DNA of 64,000 bases from Clavulina sp. PMI_390. Lineage: Eukaryota; Basidiomycota; Agaricomycetes; Cantharellales; Hydnaceae. Position 1 is the first letter of the stretch, and every line of letters starts with the position of its first letter. The position numbers were made by a program, and so were the translations under genes. Under the pieces are notes generated by a model. That model saw nothing but the letters and a program-made list of their open reading frames with translations. It did no database searches and was not told the origin of the DNA. Location of the stretch: the NCBI GenBank assembly GCA_015039315.1, contig WIDE01000033.1, positions 248,101 to 312,100 of the forward strand, written 5' to 3'. Shown piece by piece: positions 58,664 through 64,000 of the stretch.

Positions 58664-60232
58664 CTATGAAAGCGCCGACGGAGCACTAGGTAAGAAAGCA
58701 GAGAAGTGCTCCTGGACCCAAGAGATGATATAGAGCCGCGCAGGGCTTTGGTTTGGAAGCAAAATCGAACTATCAAGGAATCCTGCTCCAAGCCAATCAT
58801 CCACTAGATCCAAGCGACACGAACCACAATGAGTTGTCGGGAGGTAGACCAAGAATTACTAAATGAAGTCCACTTACAAAGGGGTTGAGCAACGATTCCC
58901 ATCCAGAAAAGGGTCCACAACCAGCCCCAGAATCCATGCACTGGTTTCCCAGTAATCTTCTTCCACTCTCGCTCAAGAGCAAGAGCGGCTCCTTGTGCAC
59001 TGAAGAACGCAATAGTCGAAAATCCGGGCATCCGACCGCTGCGCTGAGCGTAGTAGTCCCAATGATGCAAGATGCCCGACGTCAACAACGTTCCAATCGC
59101 TACAGGCGTAGGGTGGAGGGAGATCCTCCCTAAGCTCTTTTTGTCAGGATTGCTGGAAGAGTTTCCTTTCGCAATAGAGGTGATCCGTGCTACAACGGTA
59201 GCGAGCGGGTACCCACCTGCAATCAGGCACGAACGCCGAAGGAGTTGGTGCCAGCGTCGTCCCCAAAGGTCATGCAACGAGGTGCTAATCCACGGATTGT
59301 CGAACAGGGGTGGCCAGCTTGCAGGGCTAGACCCGCACAGCAGCACTCCAACTAACGAACAAACTCCATAGATAAACTCCATTCCTGAGGGTAAATGGGA
59401 CAATCAGCATAGAGACCGTGCCAGGGGAACCAAACGTTTTATTCTACTTACCGTAAATTATAAGTATCGAGCTCACAAAATGGAGAGCAGTGGAAGTAGC
59501 GTATCTGGCCAACATGTTGCTTCCTCCAAACGCAAACATGGAGTGGCGTTCCACGCCAAGAACGCCCGCCATTTGGAGGATGGTTTGTGAAACATCGCAA
59601 AGCAGCAGACCCCGGAGCACGATATAGAGCGAGTCGAACACGAATCGTGCGCGGGAGGTGGTAGGAGTCCAATGGTCAGGTTTGCGAAGCCCAATCTCCT
59701 GGCCGAATTGCCAGTCGAACCCTCGAAATGTGACCATGAGCTCAAAAGCGTCATAGATGAAGTGCAGAGGCGACAGGAGATAGTCCCAAGTTGAAGTATG
59801 TTGTGGGGATTTTGCCCTATCATCCTTTGACTGCAACTCTGAGAGCTTGAGCATTGGTTCAGGAGAACGAACGTAGTCGACCAGCTTTAGGCAACATTGT
59901 AGGCCCCAGGTCCCTAAATGCGGATATCGGATGTTAGCATTACTCTGATATACGAGGAAGATATGATAGCCACCGAAAAACCGATTCTGTGGCTCCTCGT
60001 CGCTAACGAAGCCATATATGAATCTCAACATCGCAAGCATGGCGAACGGAAACACAGCCAGACGAATTGGCCAGGTTCCCTGTCGACGCGCCATCCCGGC
60101 CATCGCCACGAACAGGGCTAACGTGAGACCATTGAACCATGCATAATAAGGGCCACTGCGAGGAAGTCGGTTCTCAGGAGGTGGAATGAGGAGTTGTAGC
60201 GCGTCGAGCGCGTATTCATGGGAAGCATTCAT
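58664..60232 (-). CDS. Wax synthase-like membrane acyltransferase (MBOAT type)
   Basis: Exons 60232-59452, 59384 to about 58876, and about 58811-58664, near 475 aa. Many hydrophobic segments are visible (YAWFNGLTLALFVAMAGMA, LRGLLLCDVSQTILQM, TALHFVSSILIIYG, FWMGIVAQPL), so it is a polytopic membrane protein, probably of the ER. The motif PLFDNPWISTSLHDLWGRRW is the signature of fungal wax-synthase-like enzymes; the conserved His in SGILHHWDYY fits the MBOAT catalytic His. Family members acylate fatty alcohols, sterols or terpenoids with acyl-CoA; the substrate is unknown. Two FAD monooxygenases lie nearby, so a small biosynthetic cluster is possible. Confidence 0.78.
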
Positions 60233-61326
60233 GCGGGAGGAAGGGGAGACTGTTGACTGCAGACGCTAAAACAAGAAGGACAACTGTGGAGGCTCACGGG
60301 CGTCCTATGCCCGAGAGCCATCAAACAAACGCGGCCTTCGGTTTGAGGGGAAATATTGTAGCCAATCAATTCATATTAGCGTTGGTAGCGATGCCATATC
60401 AGCCACGAGTGGAGTGGCCTATGCAAGCCCTGATAGTGTCGATGCATCGGTGGGCAGGTCCCACTGATAGAACGGGGAGCCAATCCCCCGAGCGTGACAT
60501 TCGTCATAGTCACAGCGTTTCGATATCAGCAACTCCCGCTTCATTGCTTCATTCTGGCCCTGACTCACCAGCTTATTCATTTTGGGCATCAGAATTGCAT
60601 TACTGCTCTCCTGTATATCGCAATGATAAGATCCAACACTTGGCCCCATGAAGCAAGCAAATAATATGACCTTCAGCTCCAGACCATGTCCCTTCCCGCT
60701 AGCCCCCTGAATATTCCTAGGCAGCGATTCTTGACTTATGGTAGACACCCTGCTCTCGTGAGCCGCTGAACTTAGCATCGGCTCTACTCGAGGTGTGCTA
60801 TCCTACCCTACGACCTTTCCAATAGTGAGGATACCAGTTCACCTTGCAATAGTTTGTAACAGCAGCAACCTAATGGGTCCGTCCTTATGCTATTTACGAT
60901 GAAAGCATGAGTAACCACCTAAGCGCATGCACTATCTTCTTCCTTGCATGCTCCATTCTCGTTCCTATCGCGGTCCAGCTGACGAGCTCAGAGACTACCC
61001 CAAACCTCACGCTGATGATAACCGTACTAGATACTGCTCGTCCCGACTATCATGGCAAGGCAGCAGCGAGAACCTTGTTGCGATCTGTGTCTGCTACATC
61101 ATGGCAATCCCAACGGGTTCCTCCCATACTCTCAGTCTTGAGGCCGCTATTGTGCGTAATGCCAACACTCTTGGGGTCTTTCTCAGCAAGCCGACCTTGC
61201 AGTTTGTTATCATGAGAAGGATCTTTAGGTGGGGATTGTCATATCGACTAAGGGTCAGACATTCCAATTCCATGTGTTCAAATGGCTAACCTAATTTACA
61301 CATTTTATCTTCTAGTCACAGAAGAA
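60233..61326. other. Intergenic, no supported gene
   Basis: A plus-strand frame at 60907-61215 begins with a hydrophobic stretch (TIFFLACSILVPIAVQL) that could be a signal sequence, but the rest has no motif and codon use is unremarkable, so it was not called. Confidence 0.4.
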
Positions 61327-62625
61327 CTAGTTTTCGATCCGCTCGGCTTTGTACTCCTTCCCAGCCGACCAGTCATCCACAACACGGTCGAAATCGGCGT
61401 TGAATAGCCATTGGAGATCAAAGGGTTTACGCTCGGCGTCCGAAGCCTTGCCATCAGACATGCGGCGCAGGTCAATCTGCTTGGTGATAGCCATGACCTG
61501 GTCAACACGGTCTTGGCGGTACGACTGCCAGAAACGCAAAGCACTGAGCACAAGCTCATGATTCGTAGAATCAGCAGCGGTGCCCTGTGACTCGTCTCCC
61601 ACCTTGGCAGCACGGAGGAACCGCGCGAACATGTAGACATCCTCAAACGCTTGGTTGATACCCTGACCGGAGCTCGGGGGGATGGCGTGTGCAGCGTCAC
61701 CGACCATGACAACACGCCCAAACCCAGCACCTGCACCACCCTGACTTGACCAATGCTCCATGCGGGGCACCACGAAGAACGGCCAAAAGTTGATCTTAGC
61801 ATGATCGATCTTGGCTGCGGCGTTATGTACCATAGCAGGGAAACCAGGATTGTTGTCCTGCAGGAAGCGGACGAACTCTTCCTTGTCTGCCGTCATAGCG
61901 GCAAGCTCATCGCGTGATCCATCACCCTCAATACGCCGCGGCTTTCCGATCAACACCTCAGACCCGTCGAAGAGTTGAGGAGCGATTGTGAAGGAACCGA
62001 ATGGGGGCATCATATACGTCAAAGGCAGACGCACTCCCTCAGGAAGTGGGCCCAACTGTGATGTGGGTACGGCCGCCGTGACCCCCGACATATGCGTGAA
62101 AGCGAGCTTCATATCTGGGTACAGATAGCTGCGTACGGTGGAGTGGATACCATCTGCTCCGACAAGGAATGGCGCGCGGCCAATTTCGCCATCTGCGAAC
62201 TCCCAGGTGACGCCATCACTACTCTCTGTGAGAACACGAACAAACTTCTTGCCAAAGCAGATGGGAACACCGAACTCGCCGAGCATCCCGACCAGGGTAT
62301 TGACGAGCTCAGTACGATAAATGCGCAGGCCATCGTACCCGTACTTGGCGACGCCGCCGAACTCCTGAATGTCGGTGACGTTTCCAGTATTCACGTCCCG
62401 ATAGTCAAGCTCGGCAAAGTTGTACCCTTTGGTACGGATGCGCTCATAGACGCCAAGGCGATCGAGGACGCGCAATGCGTTGGGCGAGAGCATGACAGCA
62501 CCTCCAATGTTGACGGGCGCCTCGCCTCGCGCCTCATAGATGGTGCTAGCAATACCCTCCTTGTGGAGAGCCAAGGCAAGGGTGAGACCAGAGAGGCCAC
62601 AGCCGATGATGGCAATTCTGGACAT
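61327..62625 (-). CDS. FAD-dependent aromatic monooxygenase (salicylate hydroxylase-like)
   Basis: Single exon, 432 aa. The N-terminal FAD-binding fingerprint is IAIIGCGLSGLTLALAL (GxGxxG at residues 8-13), followed by the conserved YEARGEAP acid strand end. The DG motif is VGADGIHSTVRSYL, and the GD motif is VVMVGDAAHAIPPSSGQG, both binding FAD. The layout and the 430-aa length fit group A flavoprotein hydroxylases, which use NAD(P)H and oxygen to hydroxylate phenolic or polyketide substrates. The substrate is not readable from sequence. A near-identical neighbour lies 0.9 kb away in the same orientation. No signal peptide or membrane segment. Confidence 0.88.
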   Translation of the reverse strand: MSRIAIIGCGLSGLTLALALHKEGIASTIYEARGEAPVNIGGAVMLSPNALRVLDRLGVYERIRTKGYNFAELDYRDVNTGNVTDIQEFGGVAKYGYDGLRIYRTELVNTLVGMLGEFGVPICFGKKFVRVLTESSDGVTWEFADGEIGRAPFLVGADGIHSTVRSYLYPDMKLAFTHMSGVTAAVPTSQLGPLPEGVRLPLTYMMPPFGSFTIAPQLFDGSEVLIGKPRRIEGDGSRDELAAMTADKEEFVRFLQDNNPGFPAMVHNAAAKIDHAKINFWPFFVVPRMEHWSSQGGAGAGFGRVVMVGDAAHAIPPSSGQGINQAFEDVYMFARFLRAAKVGDESQGTAADSTNHELVLSALRFWQSYRQDRVDQVMAITKQIDLRRMSDGKASDAERKPFDLQWLFNADFDRVVDDWSAGKEYKAERIEN

Positions 62626-63528
62626 GGTTGGTTGAGGAAGCTATTGGTGCTACGTTGGAGAGATCGAGATCGAGGCTTTACTTATACAACCTCGTGGGGA
62701 TCGATCCCCGACGTACCAGGTTGGAGCTTTTATGCAGCCCACTATCAGCGCTTAAGTGTCTCTTCTGCTTGCTGGAGGTATTGAGAGCCTCAAATGCAGA
62801 GCAGCTATCGGCCAAACATAATTCTTGTCTGTAACCTCGTAGCAGATAGCCTCGGGCTGCGTCAATAGAACCCGTGCTGAGCTACCAGGCATTGGACCCT
62901 GGCTTGGCTATGTCGTACCGCGGGCTTTACTCCCCGTCCGTCACCTCCATGTCGAAAGCTTCATTCATTCGATGCCCATGATAGCGTGGGAAATTGCTGA
63001 AGCTTGCAACCTCTGACGCATCATTTACCTCTCGTCCTGGTTTCTGCCTTCTGGTCACCACCGTATTCTTACTACTACAACGAGGAATGCGAGGATAACA
63101 ATGCCTCCAGCCTCCGAGACTAGTCAAAAATGAGCACGAGCCACGGCGATGGACCCCGATGACTCTTGGTGTCTCCACCTCAACCCTTCCAACGAGATAG
63201 TATGTGATGCAATTTTAATCACACTCTCGCCCGGAACCCAAATTGTGCGTCGACTGATTTGTGTCACCAAGAACGACATGAAAAACACGCAATCTCAATC
63301 TGGGTGTCGCCCCATTGGCCCTGTATCACAACGAACGGAAGCATGCCTTCTCCTTTGAGGTGGCCATGACGCACAATTCCAACACACTCAACCTCTTTCC
63401 ACACAGTACGATACCGCGATCCACAAACTTGAGAAGCCTCTGAATAGTCAACGAAATGTTATTCATCCCATCTCATCCGAGCTGAACGACTGATACTATA
63501 CGATGGTACATTCTCATGATCAAAACAA
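62626..63528. other. Intergenic between tandem monooxygenases, no supported gene
   Basis: Promoter of the first monooxygenase and 3' flank of the second. No motif-bearing frame. Confidence 0.45.
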
Positions 63529-64000
63529 TTAGTTCTCCACCCGCTCGGCCACGTACTCCTTGCCGGTCAACCAATCATCCACGACACGATCGAAATCCGC
63601 ATTAAACAGCCAGCGGAGGTCAAACGGCTTACGCTCTGCATTAGCGGCATTGCCATCGGGTAGGCGGCGTAAGTCGATCTGCTTGTTGAAGGCCATGACC
63701 TGATCGACGCGGTCCTGGCGGTACGATTGCCAGAAACGCAAGGCGCTGAGCACGAGCTCGTGGTCTGTGGCGTCAGCATCGGGACCCTGGGACTCTTTGC
63801 CCTGCTTCGCAGCACCTAGGAACCGCGCAAACATGTAGACATCCTCGAACGCCTGGTTGATACCCTGGCCTGCGCTCGGGGGGATAGCGTGAGCTGCGTC
63901 ACCAAGCATGACGACGCGTCCAAAGCCAGCGCCTGCTCCGCCCTGGCTCGACCAATGCTCCATGCGCGGCACCACAAAGAACGGCCAGAAGTTGAGTTTG
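63529..64000 (-). CDS. Second FAD-dependent monooxygenase, C-terminal part (5' partial at window edge)
   Basis: The frame ends at TAA 63529-63531 and runs out of the window on its 5' side. The visible 156 residues (NFWPFFVVPRMEHWSSQGGA through the GD motif VVMLGDAAHAIPPSAGQG to EYVAERVEN) are nearly identical to the C-terminus of the gene at 61.3-62.6 kb. Differences include LGAAKQGKESQGPDADATD against LRAAKVGDESQGTAADSTN. This is a tandem duplicate in the same orientation. Only the last third is visible, so the FAD fingerprint cannot be checked. Confidence 0.85.
   Translation of the reverse strand, partial: KLNFWPFFVVPRMEHWSSQGGAGAGFGRVVMLGDAAHAIPPSAGQGINQAFEDVYMFARFLGAAKQGKESQGPDADATDHELVLSALRFWQSYRQDRVDQVMAFNKQIDLRRLPDGNAANAERKPFDLRWLFNADFDRVVDDWLTGKEYVAERVEN

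Noticed and set aside
60907..61215. Short plus-strand frame with a hydrophobic N-terminus
   Set aside because: No domain, no cysteine pattern and no conserved motif; a signal-like stretch alone is not enough.
1..64000. CRISPR arrays, rRNA, phage or bacterial operon features
   Set aside because: No direct-repeat arrays or such genes were seen, and gene structure is clearly eukaryotic.

Overview
The window is nuclear DNA of a filamentous basidiomycete, most likely an agaricomycete. Genes lie on both strands with many short (about 50-70 nt) GT-AG introns. The families fit: FunK1 fungal kinases, agaricomycete BTB and F-box proteins, secreted cysteine-repeat proteins, wax-synthase-like membrane enzymes. 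No tRNA, rRNA, CRISPR or bacterial-style operon was seen. Gene models below were spliced by hand from codon phase, GT/AG signals and family conservation; models marked complete keep one open frame across every junction.

Layout. 1-4.6 kb: 3' end of an HNH-like protein, a proline-rich ORF and a small zinc-finger protein. 4.6-7.2 kb: a CDK10/11-type kinase head-to-head with a tiny Swi5 recombination mediator whose gene has 12-nt and 15-nt exons. 8.5-12.5 kb: a 1,291-aa Ser/Pro-rich protein of unknown function. 13.2-16.2 kb: mitochondrial 2-methylisocitrate lyase head-to-head with a Cbp6/UQCC2-like assembly factor. 16.6-17.3 kb: a secreted protein with two cysteine repeats. 17.6-21.6 kb: two tandem BTB-like paralogues and an F-box protein. 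22.1-27.4 kb: an NmrA-like protein and a DCAF11/WDR23 WD40 protein. 29.2-33.7 kb: an XLF (NHEJ1)-like gene with very long introns. 34.4-36.6 kb: a four-finger CCCH protein.

40.3-54.2 kb looks like an accessory block: a FunK1 kinase tail-to-tail with a related gene that lost its catalytic residues (pseudokinase), a third BTB-like paralogue, and an ARO8-type aminotransferase split by a 3,105-bp pogo/Tigger-type DNA transposon with perfect 25-bp terminal repeats and a TA duplication. 54.6-58.3 kb: two proteasome lid subunits, RPN7 and RPN6, head-to-head. 58.7-64 kb: a wax-synthase-like membrane acyltransferase and two near-identical FAD monooxygenases, the second cut by the window edge.

Three head-to-head pairs (CDK/SWI5, methylisocitrate lyase/Cbp6-like, RPN7/RPN6) share short intergenic regions of 54 to about 200 bp. 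The strongest observations are the transposon-broken aminotransferase, the kinase/pseudokinase pair, the XLF gene and the micro-exon SWI5 gene.
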